A stretch of 64,000 bases of DNA from Mycobacterium sp. (GTDB taxonomy: Bacteria > Actinomycetota > Actinomycetes > Mycobacteriales > Mycobacteriaceae): positions 1-64,000 of the forward strand of contig RXJD01000023.1 in NCBI GenBank assembly GCA_003987775.1. Direction: 5' to 3'. Shown here one piece after another: positions 42,982-51,398 of this stretch (positions are counted from its first letter, which is position 1; every line of letters starts with the position of its first letter). Under the pieces are notes generated by a model that searched no databases, had not been told where the DNA came from, and was given only the letters and a program-made list of their open reading frames with translations. A program made the translations under genes and the position numbers.

Positions 42982-44089
42982 AGTCCTTCCCGACGCGCGG
43001 GCGTTGCGCCTGGGACGGCGGGAGCGTGCCCTGGCCCAGATGGCCGCCCACGATCTCGACGTCCTGGTGCTGGGGCGACAGGCCAATGTCCGCTATGTGA
43101 CTGGAGCACCGCAACTCTGGGTGGCCGGGACACGGCCGTTCGGGCCCACCTGTGTGCTGGTGCGCGCGACCGGCGCGGTGCATCTGCTGAGCACCTGGGA
43201 TGAGGGCATCCCCGAGGACATCCCCCGGGACAACCTGTACGGCATCTCCTGGAATCCGGCGAACACCATCGCCGCGTTGAGCCGGATCGAAGGCGCGGCC
43301 ACGGCGCGGCGGGTCGGAACCGATGCGCTGTCACCGGTTTTCGCACAGCTGCTGCCGACCGCATTTCCCGGCGCCGAACTGGTGGACGGCGAACTGGCCA
43401 TGCGCGCGGCCCGGCGGATCAAAACCGACGCGGAGATCGGTGCGTTACGCGAATCCGTGGCGGTCGCCGAATCCGGCTTGGCGGCGGCGGTGGCCGAATT
43501 ACGGCCCGGTGTGCGCGAACAGGAGCTGTCCGGGGTGTTGTTGGAGGCGGTCGCGGCCGGCGGGGTGAGCACGCCGTCGAATCAGGATGTGGCCTGGGTG
43601 ACCTCGGGTGAGCATCCCTGGCGGCGCGCCGCGGGGGACGGGCGTGTGCAGTCCGGCGACCTGGTCGCGCTGTCGTCCGGTGTCCTGGCCGGCGGCTACA
43701 TCGGGGAGGTGGGCCGCACCTGGCCGGTCGGGGACGTGCCCGGTGCCGCCGCGTTGTTCGCACGCTGGGAACGGTTGTGGGACATGTTGATTGCCGTGTG
43801 CCGTCCGGGCGCGGGAGCGGGTGAGCTGCTGGCCGCCTACGCCGCCGCGGGCGAGCCGGCGCCACCGATGCCCGTAGCGCGGGGGTTGGGCATGGGCTTC
43901 GACCCGCCGGTCATTTCTGCACGTCTGCCCCGCACCGCGGCGCAGGAGCGGCTCGAGCCCGGCATGGTGCTGGCGGTCACCGGCTACGTCTGGGAGCAGG
44001 GGGTCGGTGCGGTATTCGGGCGCGAAGCCGTGCTGGTCACCGCAGACGGCCCGGAGGTGCTGACCACCAGCCCATTCTGGCGGGCCTAG
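42962..44089 (+). CDS. M24-like protein lacking metal ligands
   Basis: 375 residues, same two-domain layout as the upstream gene (KTDAEIGALRES against KTPDELACIRTA; VGRTWPVGD against FGRTWIVGQ), but the ligand positions read Ser238 for Asp, Glu249 for Asp, Leu in RGLGMGF for His, and Thr in LAVTGYVW for Glu. Only the last Glu (GREAVLVT) remains. It is probably not a metal hydrolase. ATG 42962 and ATG 42971 are both possible; the first overlaps the upstream stop by 20 bases. The conserved operon order suggests it works with the intact copy, perhaps as the non-catalytic half of a heterodimer. Confidence 0.82.
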   Translation: MTPMSTEVLPDARALRLGRRERALAQMAAHDLDVLVLGRQANVRYVTGAPQLWVAGTRPFGPTCVLVRATGAVHLLSTWDEGIPEDIPRDNLYGISWNPANTIAALSRIEGAATARRVGTDALSPVFAQLLPTAFPGAELVDGELAMRAARRIKTDAEIGALRESVAVAESGLAAAVAELRPGVREQELSGVLLEAVAAGGVSTPSNQDVAWVTSGEHPWRRAAGDGRVQSGDLVALSSGVLAGGYIGEVGRTWPVGDVPGAAALFARWERLWDMLIAVCRPGAGAGELLAAYAAAGEPAPPMPVARGLGMGFDPPVISARLPRTAAQERLEPGMVLAVTGYVWEQGVGAVFGREAVLVTADGPEVLTTSPFWRA

Positions 44090-44092
44090 GTC

Positions 44093-45061
44093 ATGGCCTC
44101 TGATTCCAAGGCCAAGAGGATCATTCGCTATGAGAAGGACGTCAGCACCCGCATCGCGACCATCACGTTCGACCGGCCCGAGTACCTGAACGCGCCGACC
44201 ATCGCGGCACGGCGACGCTATGCCGACCTGTTGCACCGGGCCGGCATCGACGACGACGTCAAGGTGGTCGTGATCCGCGGAGCCGGTGACGATCTGGGAT
44301 CCGGCGCGGACCTCGAAGAGTTCATGCGCGCGAAGGACTCCGATGATCCCGCACTCCTGTTGGCCGAATTCGGCTTGGGGACCGGCGACGTCAGCTATCC
44401 GCCCCGGGGATCGTTTCGGCACGGCGCCGCCATCGGCCAGTGGTACGCCAACCCGAACTCGGGAATCCGCGGACTGCAGGACTTCAAGAAGATCTCCATC
44501 CTCGAGGTCAAGGGCTACTGCTACGGCTGGCACTTCTACCAGGCCGCGGACGCCGACCTGGTAATAGCCTCGGACGACGCCCTTTTCGGACATCCGTCCT
44601 TCCGTTACTACGGTTGGGGACCGCGGATGTGGTGGTGGGCGCAGACCATGGGCATCCGTAAGTTCCAGGAGATGGTCTTCACCGGGCGGGCGTTCACCGC
44701 CGCCGAGATGTACGACTGCAACTTCCTCAACAGTGTGGTGCCCCGCGCCGGGCTGGAGGCCGAGGTGGCGAAGTACGCGCTGGCGTGCGCCCGTAACCGC
44801 CCTACCGACACCGTTTTCATGCAGAAGACCTTCTTCGAGATCATGAAACAGTTCCAGGGCGAGTACCTGGGGAGCCTGCTCAGCGGCTTCTTCGAATCCG
44901 CCGGTGGGAGCGTGCGCGCCGACGGCGATGACTTTCAGCTCGACGACGCGATCAACCGCGGCCTTGGCGACGCCGTCCGTGCCAACGACGACAAGTTCCC
45001 GCCGGAGTGGCGGCTGAGCAAGAAGGCGCGCCGTCATCAGCGGAAGGCCAAGCGGGAGTGA
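44093..45061 (+). CDS. Enoyl-CoA hydratase/isomerase family protein
   Basis: 322 residues of a crotonase fold: ATITFDRPEYLNAPT, the first oxyanion-loop region VVVIRGAGDDLGSGADLEEF and the second KGYCYGWHFYQAADADLVIA, then ALFGHPSFRYYG. The GYCYGWH motif replaces the common GxxxGGG, so the substrate pocket is atypical, and it may be a hydrolase or lyase of the superfamily rather than a hydratase. The long, basic C-terminal tail (KKARRHQRKAKRE) is unusual. It follows the M24 pair after three bases and overlaps the CoA-transferase by four bases. Confidence 0.84.
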   Translation: MASDSKAKRIIRYEKDVSTRIATITFDRPEYLNAPTIAARRRYADLLHRAGIDDDVKVVVIRGAGDDLGSGADLEEFMRAKDSDDPALLLAEFGLGTGDVSYPPRGSFRHGAAIGQWYANPNSGIRGLQDFKKISILEVKGYCYGWHFYQAADADLVIASDDALFGHPSFRYYGWGPRMWWWAQTMGIRKFQEMVFTGRAFTAAEMYDCNFLNSVVPRAGLEAEVAKYALACARNRPTDTVFMQKTFFEIMKQFQGEYLGSLLSGFFESAGGSVRADGDDFQLDDAINRGLGDAVRANDDKFPPEWRLSKKARRHQRKAKRE

Positions 45062-47436
45062 CCCAACCACCGCTGTCCGGGTATACCGTCGTCGACCTTT
45101 CGTCCGGCATTGCGGGCGCCTATTGCACGAAGCTGCTCGCCGACGGTGGCGCCGACGTCGTCAAAATTGAGTCACCGGAGGGCGATTGGCTGCGGTCGTG
45201 GTCGGCGTCGCGGTCTGACCCGGACGGCGATGGTGCGTTGTTCACCTTCCTGGCCGGATCGAAACGCAGCGTGGTCGTTGACCCCGAGGCGGACGCCGAG
45301 TTCATGGAGCGGTTGCTGGCCGCGGCCGATGCGGTCGTGTGGTCGGCCGGTTCGGCAGTGGCGGAACGGTTTTCGCCGCGGGAAACTCTTGCTCGTTGTC
45401 CGCACCTCGTCGTCGCGTCCATCACACCGTTCGGTCTGGAGGGCCCGTGGCGGGACCGGCCCGCGACCGAGTTCACGCTGCAGGCCTGGTCGGGCGGAAT
45501 CATCGGCCTCGGGCGGGGGGTGGCCGATCGCGCCCCGGTGTTCGTCGGCGGTCAGGTCGGCGAGTACCTCGCCGGTGCCTACACCAGTGCGGCGACAATA
45601 GCCGCGCTTTTCGGCGGTCGCGGTCAGGGCCAGCTCATCGACCTGTCGATGCTGGAGACCCAGATCCTGGGCCTGACGTACTACCCGGTGACGTATTTCG
45701 AAATGCTCGGCCGGCCATGGCGGGACGCGCGCCGGCTCACCGTCCCCGGCGTGGCCGCGGCGCAGGACGGCCTGGTGGACCTCGGCTGCGGGACCGCCCA
45801 GCAGTGGTTCGATCTGTGCGCGATGGTCGGGCACCCGGAGTGGATCGACGAAGATTCTCCGCTGTCGATCACCGAACTGGCCAACGTCTACGCCGACGAG
45901 ATCTACGAGTGGGTGCACAACCACCCGGCCGACGAGATCCGGGAACTGGCCACCGCCTTCCGGATACCCAACGCCCCGGTCGCCAACGGCGCCACTATCG
46001 TTGCGCTGGATCACTTCGTCGAGCGCGGTTCGTTTCATCCCAATCCCCGCGAAGGGTTTCAGCAGCCGGGCCACCCGTACCGGCTGCACCCGGCGCAGTT
46101 ACGGCAACCCGGGGTGGCGCCCAGGCTTGGTGAGCACACCGCGCACTACCGGGCGGCCACCCTGGTTCCGCGAACTGTGTCGGCTGAGCCGTCAAAAGAA
46201 TTGCCGCTGAGCGGGATTCGAGTGCTGGATATGACCGCGTTCTGGGCCGGGCCGTCCTGCACGCACCTGCTGGCTCTGTTGGGCGCGGAGGTGATTCACA
46301 TCGAGTCCGCGCGGCGGCCGGACGGCACCCGGCTCATCGCCGGGATCCCGGTCACCGAGGAACAATGGTGGGAGAAGTCGCCGATCTTCGCCGCCCTCAA
46401 CACCAACAAGAAGGGCCTGACCCTGGACCTGCAGCGACCGCGGGGGCGGGAACTGCTGCTCGAACTCATCGGCACCTGTGACGTGATCGCGGAGAACTTC
46501 ACTCCTCGGGTACTCGATCACATCGGCCTGGATTTCGCTGCCGTGCAGGCGGTTCGGCCCGAGGCGATTCTGCTGCGCATGCCCGGCTTCGGACTGGACG
46601 GACCCTGGCGCGACAATCCGGCGTTCGCTTACGTCATCGAGTCGGCGTCCGGGTTGAGCTGGCTGACCGGCTATCCCGACCGCACCCCCTTCGAGCCGTA
46701 TTCCGTGGGCGACCCCAACGCCGGTGTGCACGCACTGAACGCGCTACTGCTGGCGCTGGAGCACCGCCGCCGCACCGGAGAGGGCGTCATGGTGGAAGCC
46801 GCCATGGTCGATGCCGCCCTCAACATCGCTGCCGAGCAGGTCATCGAATACTCCGCGTACGGCGCCCTGCTGGAGCGGGCCGGCAACCGCGGTCCGGCGG
46901 CCGTGCCCCAGAATCTCTATCTGAGCGCCGATGTCGACGAGTTCGGCCGCCTCGACAGCTGGATTGCGATCGCGGTCGCCACCGACGAGCAGTGGTGCCG
47001 GCTGTGCCGTGCGCTCGGATCGCCCTCGTGGGCAACCGATCCGGCGCTGAGTACCGTCCAGGGCCGGCGTACCCGCGAGGATCTGATCGACGAACGCCTC
47101 ACGCAGTGGTGCGCGGGCCGCACGCGGGACGACATCGTGGCGACCCTGTGGGACGCCGGTGTGCCGGTTGCCAAGGTCATGCAGCCGCACCGCCAGACGG
47201 AGTTGGAGCAGCTGGCGACGCGGGGCTTCTTCGAAGTCGTCGACCATCCGGTGTGCGGCCCGGCTAGGCTCAGCAGCGTGCCCATGCGATTGTCCGGTGG
47301 CCCGTGCCGATTCCACACCCGGCCGGCACCGCTGCTGGGGCAGCACAATCACGAGCTGTTGACCGAGTTGGGTTTGACCGGCGCGGAAATCGCGGAGCTG
47401 GAAGCCGACGGCGTGATCGGCCGGAGCCCGGGGTGA
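45058..47436 (+). CDS. Fused double-domain CaiB/BaiF (family III) CoA-transferase
   Basis: 792 residues, twice the usual length. Domain 1 (1-375) opens LSGYTVVDLSSGIAGAYCTK and domain 2 (380-792) opens LSGIRVLDMTAFWAGPSCTH, each followed by GADVVKIES / GAEVIHIES. In formyl-CoA transferase the catalytic Asp lies in a segment like AMQDAVLN: domain 2 has AAMVDAALN with Asp, while domain 1 has DLSMLETQIL with Glu. So domain 2 looks catalytic and domain 1 altered. The family normally works as an interlocked dimer, so the fusion may fold as a pseudo-dimer. GTG 45058 overlaps the hydratase stop (GTGA). It should transfer CoA to the pathway acid. Confidence 0.88.
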   Translation: MTQPPLSGYTVVDLSSGIAGAYCTKLLADGGADVVKIESPEGDWLRSWSASRSDPDGDGALFTFLAGSKRSVVVDPEADAEFMERLLAAADAVVWSAGSAVAERFSPRETLARCPHLVVASITPFGLEGPWRDRPATEFTLQAWSGGIIGLGRGVADRAPVFVGGQVGEYLAGAYTSAATIAALFGGRGQGQLIDLSMLETQILGLTYYPVTYFEMLGRPWRDARRLTVPGVAAAQDGLVDLGCGTAQQWFDLCAMVGHPEWIDEDSPLSITELANVYADEIYEWVHNHPADEIRELATAFRIPNAPVANGATIVALDHFVERGSFHPNPREGFQQPGHPYRLHPAQLRQPGVAPRLGEHTAHYRAATLVPRTVSAEPSKELPLSGIRVLDMTAFWAGPSCTHLLALLGAEVIHIESARRPDGTRLIAGIPVTEEQWWEKSPIFAALNTNKKGLTLDLQRPRGRELLLELIGTCDVIAENFTPRVLDHIGLDFAAVQAVRPEAILLRMPGFGLDGPWRDNPAFAYVIESASGLSWLTGYPDRTPFEPYSVGDPNAGVHALNALLLALEHRRRTGEGVMVEAAMVDAALNIAAEQVIEYSAYGALLERAGNRGPAAVPQNLYLSADVDEFGRLDSWIAIAVATDEQWCRLCRALGSPSWATDPALSTVQGRRTREDLIDERLTQWCAGRTRDDIVATLWDAGVPVAKVMQPHRQTELEQLATRGFFEVVDHPVCGPARLSSVPMRLSGGPCRFHTRPAPLLGQHNHELLTELGLTGAEIAELEADGVIGRSPG

Positions 47437-47442
47437 CACCAG

Positions 47443-48270
47443 GTGGCGCCGGGGGTAGCCGTGGCTGTTGATCCGTCGAACATCCTGCTCACCGGCCGCG
47501 TCGCGGTCGTCACTGGCGGGGGAGCCGGCATCGGACGCGGCATCGCTGCGGGCTTCGCGGCCTTCGGCGCGCGGGTGGCCATTTGGGAACGCAACCCCGA
47601 ATCCTGCGCGCAGGCCGCGGAATCGATTGGTGCACTGGGTATCACCGTCGACGTCCGGGACAGCGGCCAGGTCGATGCGGCCCTGGCGCGGACGGTGGCC
47701 GAACTCGGGACGCCGACAATCCTGGTCAACAACGCCGGCGGAGTGTTCTCCTCGCCGCTGCTAGAGACGAGTGAAAACGGCTGGGACGCTTTGTATCGGG
47801 CCAACCTGCGGCATGTGCTGCTGTGTACCCAGCGAGTTGCGCGACGGATGGTGGACGAGGGTCTGCCCGGCAGCATCACGGCGGTCACCTCGATCGAGGG
47901 GGTGCGGGCCGCGCCCGGCTACGCGGCATACGCGGCCGCCAAGGCCGGCGTCATCAACTACACGAAGACCGCCGCGCTGGAACTGGCGCCGCACGGCATC
48001 CGGGTCAACGCGATTGCGCCCGACATCACCCTGACCGAAGGTCTGGCGCAGCTCGGTGGCGAGGACGCCACCGCCACCATGGGCGCGGTCGTGCCCTGGG
48101 GACGCCCCGGCCACGTCGACGAAACAGCCAGCGTGGCAGTATTTCTCGCTTCTGATATGGCGGGATATATCACGGGCCAGACGTTGCATGTCGACGGCGG
48201 AACGCACGCCGCGGGCGGTTGGTACCGCGACCCGCAGACGGGCGCTTACCGCCTGGGGCCGAGTTCCTGA
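47443..48270 (+). CDS. Short-chain dehydrogenase/reductase
   Basis: 275 residues: VAVVTGGGAGIGRGIAAGFA, NNAGGVFSSPLL, serine in AVTSIEGVR, catalytic YAAYAAAKAGVIN and YITGQTLHVDGGT. GTG 47443 follows the CoA-transferase after six bases. GTG 47461 (MAVDPSNILL) is a shorter alternative. It closes the ten-gene operon that starts with the TetR and is followed by a convergent SDR three bases away. It probably serves as a 3-hydroxyacyl-CoA or ring-alcohol dehydrogenase in the pathway, which is inference. Confidence 0.86.
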   Translation: MAPGVAVAVDPSNILLTGRVAVVTGGGAGIGRGIAAGFAAFGARVAIWERNPESCAQAAESIGALGITVDVRDSGQVDAALARTVAELGTPTILVNNAGGVFSSPLLETSENGWDALYRANLRHVLLCTQRVARRMVDEGLPGSITAVTSIEGVRAAPGYAAYAAAKAGVINYTKTAALELAPHGIRVNAIAPDITLTEGLAQLGGEDATATMGAVVPWGRPGHVDETASVAVFLASDMAGYITGQTLHVDGGTHAAGGWYRDPQTGAYRLGPSS

Positions 48271-48273
48271 CGC

Positions 48274-49110
48274 TCAGTGGCGCCAGCCCTCGGCGGCTTG
48301 TTCGTCGAAAGTCCGGTCAATGCGGTCGAATCGGCGCCGGATCGACGCCCGGGACGCCTCGTGCGGAAGGATGTACAAGCGGTTGGCCAGGATCGCGTCA
48401 GCCGTCAGGCGGGCGAGTTCGCGGACGCCCAGCGTGTCGTCCTGCTCGGGCAGCGTTGCCAGCGACCCGGTCACGTCCGGTGTGGAAGCCAGACCGTAGT
48501 CCGCGCCGCGGATCCGCTCGGAGTTGGACACCAGCTTGGTCTCCACGACCATCGGGCATAGCACGGAGACTCCGATGCCGTTGCCCTTCACCTCGCGGGC
48601 CAGCGTCTCGGCCAGGCTGACGACACCGTACTTGGCGACGCCGTAGGCACCGAGACCGGCATTGGGGACCAGGCCGGCGAAGGAGGCGGTGAACGCGATG
48701 TGGCCGCCCGTGCCCTGCTTGAGGAGTCGCGGCAGAAACGCTTCGACGGCGTGGATCGATCCCCACAGGTCGATGTCGATCACCCAGCGCCAGTCCTCGT
48801 GCGTCATCTCGGCGATCGGTCCGGCCACCACGATGCCCGCGTTGCTGAACACGATGTCGACCTGGCCGAGCAACCGGAAGGCTTTGTCGGCCAGACGCAC
48901 CACCTCTTCGAGATGCCGGACGTCGCACATCACCCCGTGGGCGTCGAAGCCCTGACCCCGCAGGTGCGTGACCGCCAATTCCAGCCCGGGCTGGTCGACA
49001 TCGGCGAGCACCACCCGGGCGCCGCGCTGAGCCAACTCGGTGGCGGTGGCCAGGCCGATACCGCTCGCGCCACCGGTGATGACCGCTCCGCGTCCCTCGA
49101 ATCCGTCCAT
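48274..49110 (-). CDS. Short-chain dehydrogenase/reductase
   Basis: 278 residues: AVITGGASGIGLATATELAQ, SNAGIVVAGPI, serine in FTASFAGLVP, catalytic LGAYGVAKYGVVSLAE. The C-terminal half (LARLTADAILANRLYILPHE) is long and basic. ATG 49110 is 9 bases after the mycofactocin-type SDR stop. It is the last gene of the minus-strand operon P450-SDR-SDR under the GAGAATA operator. It converges with the SDR at 47443. Confidence 0.86.
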   Translation of the reverse strand: MDGFEGRGAVITGGASGIGLATATELAQRGARVVLADVDQPGLELAVTHLRGQGFDAHGVMCDVRHLEEVVRLADKAFRLLGQVDIVFSNAGIVVAGPIAEMTHEDWRWVIDIDLWGSIHAVEAFLPRLLKQGTGGHIAFTASFAGLVPNAGLGAYGVAKYGVVSLAETLAREVKGNGIGVSVLCPMVVETKLVSNSERIRGADYGLASTPDVTGSLATLPEQDDTLGVRELARLTADAILANRLYILPHEASRASIRRRFDRIDRTFDEQAAEGWRH

Positions 49111-49119
49111 GGACGAACC

Positions 49120-49959
49120 CTATTTGAGGCAGCTCCCCGCATCCACCGGCAGGGTGACACCGGTGATGTACCGAGACTCGTCGGATGCGAAGAACAGCAC
49201 GGCGTTGCTGATGTCCTGCGGTTCGACCCACGGAATGGGCAGCGTGTGGAACATCTGACAGATCGGTGCCATGTCGTCCGGGCCGGGATTCTCCAGGTCC
49301 GGACGGAACATCCTGAAGGTGCCCTCGTTGTGCAGCATCGGCGTGGCGACGTGCGTGGGATGCACCGAGTTGACGCGAATCATGTGCTGCCCCAACTCAA
49401 CCGCAAACGACCGCATGATGCCCACGACGCCGTGCTTGGCGGCGACGTAACTGCCGCAATGCGGATAGGCTTTGAGCCCCCCGACCGAGCTGGTCAGAAT
49501 GACGGAGCCACCCTTGCCTCCGGCGAGGATATGCGGGACACCGGCTTTGATCGACTTCCAGACGCTGGACAAATTGACGTCGATCATCTCCTGCCAGTCG
49601 TATTCACTGGTCTTGTCCAGCGTGTCGCCGCCGTTGCCGATACCGGCGTTGGCCACGATGATGTCCAGCCGGCCCAACTGTTCCACGCCACTGTCCACGG
49701 CAGCCTTGAGGGCGTCGAAGTCGCGCACGTCGACTTCGGCCGTGGCGATCCGCCGATCCAGGCCCTTGACGAGGTCGGCGGTCTCGGCCAGATCCTCCGG
49801 CGTCGACGCCGGAATGGTCGTGTTCTTGACGATCGGCCTGCACACGTCGACGGCGATGATGTCGGCGCCTTCCTCGGCCAACCGCACCGCGTGGCTGCGT
49901 CCCTGGCCCCGCGCCGCACCGGTGACAAAGGCAACTTTGCCCGCTACGCGTCCAGTCAT
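49120..49959 (-). CDS. Mycofactocin-coupled short-chain dehydrogenase
   Basis: 279 residues with the mycofactocin-SDR signature FVTGAARGQGRSHAVRLAEE followed by GADIIAVDVCRP, a long insertion after the second strand, NAGIGNGGDTL, catalytic GSYVAAKHGVVGIM and ITGVTLPVDAGSCLK. Enzymes of this group keep their NAD bound and pass electrons to the redox peptide mycofactocin, oxidising alcohols produced by P450s. ATG 49959 has AGGAGGAAAAC before it. It directly follows the P450 gene, fitting hydroxylation then alcohol oxidation. Mycofactocin genes themselves are not in the window. Confidence 0.9.
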   Translation of the reverse strand: MTGRVAGKVAFVTGAARGQGRSHAVRLAEEGADIIAVDVCRPIVKNTTIPASTPEDLAETADLVKGLDRRIATAEVDVRDFDALKAAVDSGVEQLGRLDIIVANAGIGNGGDTLDKTSEYDWQEMIDVNLSSVWKSIKAGVPHILAGGKGGSVILTSSVGGLKAYPHCGSYVAAKHGVVGIMRSFAVELGQHMIRVNSVHPTHVATPMLHNEGTFRMFRPDLENPGPDDMAPICQMFHTLPIPWVEPQDISNAVLFFASDESRYITGVTLPVDAGSCLK

Positions 49960-49977
49960 GTTTTCCTCCTGCATAAT

Positions 49978-51180
49978 TCAGCCGAAGACGGCCGGCATGG
50001 ATTCCCAGCCCCGCACGGTCGACGTCGGGGAAAGCGTGGCGTTGGCAAGGTCGACGTCCCATTCGGGGAAGCGCTTCAGAATCTCCTCGAGCGCGATCCG
50101 GCCCTCCAGACGGGCTAGCGCCGAGCCGAGACAGTAGTGGGTGCCGACGCTGAACGTCAGGTGCTGGCGCGGTTCGCGGCGGATGTCGAAAACGTCGCCA
50201 TCCGGCGGAAATTGGCGATGGTCGCGGTTCGCCGCACCGATCAGCATCATCATCACGCTGCCTTCGGGCACCCGCTGGCCGTAATACGCGACGTCCCGGG
50301 TGACATAGCGGGCCACGTGCGGTGCCGGCGGCTCGTAGCGCAACAACTCCTCGACAGCAGCGGGTATCAGCGCCGGATTCTCCACCAGTGCGCGACGCTG
50401 ATCCGGGTGCTCTGCGAGAACCTTTCCCGCCCAACCGATCAGCCGGGTGGTGGTCTCGTTACCGGCGCCGGAGACGACGGTGACGTAGGTAAGCAGTTCA
50501 TCGCGCCGCATGCGCCGGACGGTTCCGGTCTCGTCCTCGAACTCGGCGTTGAGCAATTCGGTCATGATGTCGTTGGACGGATGATCCGCACGCCAATCGA
50601 TATACCGGCCGAAAAACTCGCCGCTGAGCATGGATTCGGCCGAGAACTCCATCGGCTTGCCGGCCTCGGTGCGCATCTGGGCGTTGGCGAAATCCCTTGC
50701 GGCTTCCTGATCTTCCTCCGGTACACCCAGCAGCATTCCGATCACCCGCATCGGCATCTGCGCGCCGAGGTCGTTGACGAAGTCGAATTTGCCGGTACCG
50801 ATCAGCGGATCCAGGCTGCGCGCGCAGAACTCCCGGATCTTGGGCTCCAGGTCGCTGATCTTGCGCGGAGTGAACATGCGCGACAACAGCTTACGGTGAA
50901 TGTCGTGGACGGGCGGGTCCTCGAAGATCAGCACTCCCGGTGGCATATCGATATTGGCCCGGATGAGTTCGAGGATCGCGCCGCGGGCAGAGCTGAAAGT
51001 CTGATAGTCGACGATCGCGTTGTCGACATCGGCGAACCGACTGAGCGTATAGAAGTCGTGCTGCTCGTTGTAGTAGAGCGGCGATTCCTCGCGCAGCCGC
51101 CGGAACATGGGGTAGGGGTCAGCGTTGAGCTCGACATCGTACGGGTCGAAATAGACGTCGCTGGCTGCGCTTACTGTCAC
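49978..51180 (-). CDS. Cytochrome P450
   Basis: 400 residues. FEDPPVHDIHRKLLSRMFTP (C-helix), VVSGAGNETTTRLIGWAG (I-helix), EELLRYEPP (ExxR) and FSVGTHYCLGSALARLEG (heme loop with axial Cys). In the I-helix the usual acid before TT is Glu (AGNETTT). GTG 51180 (MTVSAASDVYFDPYDVEL) fits. It is the first gene of the P450-mycofactocin-SDR-SDR operon, with a GAGAATA palindrome 140 bases upstream. The redox partner is probably shared from elsewhere. The substrate is unknown. Confidence 0.9.
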   Translation of the reverse strand: MTVSAASDVYFDPYDVELNADPYPMFRRLREESPLYYNEQHDFYTLSRFADVDNAIVDYQTFSSARGAILELIRANIDMPPGVLIFEDPPVHDIHRKLLSRMFTPRKISDLEPKIREFCARSLDPLIGTGKFDFVNDLGAQMPMRVIGMLLGVPEEDQEAARDFANAQMRTEAGKPMEFSAESMLSGEFFGRYIDWRADHPSNDIMTELLNAEFEDETGTVRRMRRDELLTYVTVVSGAGNETTTRLIGWAGKVLAEHPDQRRALVENPALIPAAVEELLRYEPPAPHVARYVTRDVAYYGQRVPEGSVMMMLIGAANRDHRQFPPDGDVFDIRREPRQHLTFSVGTHYCLGSALARLEGRIALEEILKRFPEWDVDLANATLSPTSTVRGWESMPAVFG

Positions 51181-51319
51181 GGGTGATTGCCCTCTCGCCG
51201 GTTACGCGCCGCCCGTTTGATTCGGGCTGCGCGTTCATGCCGCCTCTAGAACTCTGTCATCACCCACCAACGAGTGTCAACGTGGAATCCGTTTCGGCTA
51301 TTTGAGGTTCTGTTTTTCA

Positions 51320-51334
51320 GAGAATATTATTCTC
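51320..51334. promoter_or_regulatory. 15-bp palindrome GAGAATA-T-TATTCTC (site 1)
   Basis: Perfect 7-1-7 inverted repeat in the gap between the TetR gene (ends 51399) and the P450 operon start (51180). The same sequence, on the other strand, is found at 52175-52189 beyond the TetR gene. Probable operator of that TetR for the P450 operon. Confidence 0.8.
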
Positions 51335-51398
51335 GTAGCCGCGAACTGGTGCGATATTCGCTCGTCGGAAGATCGAAATGACCGGAAACGGCCGAACG

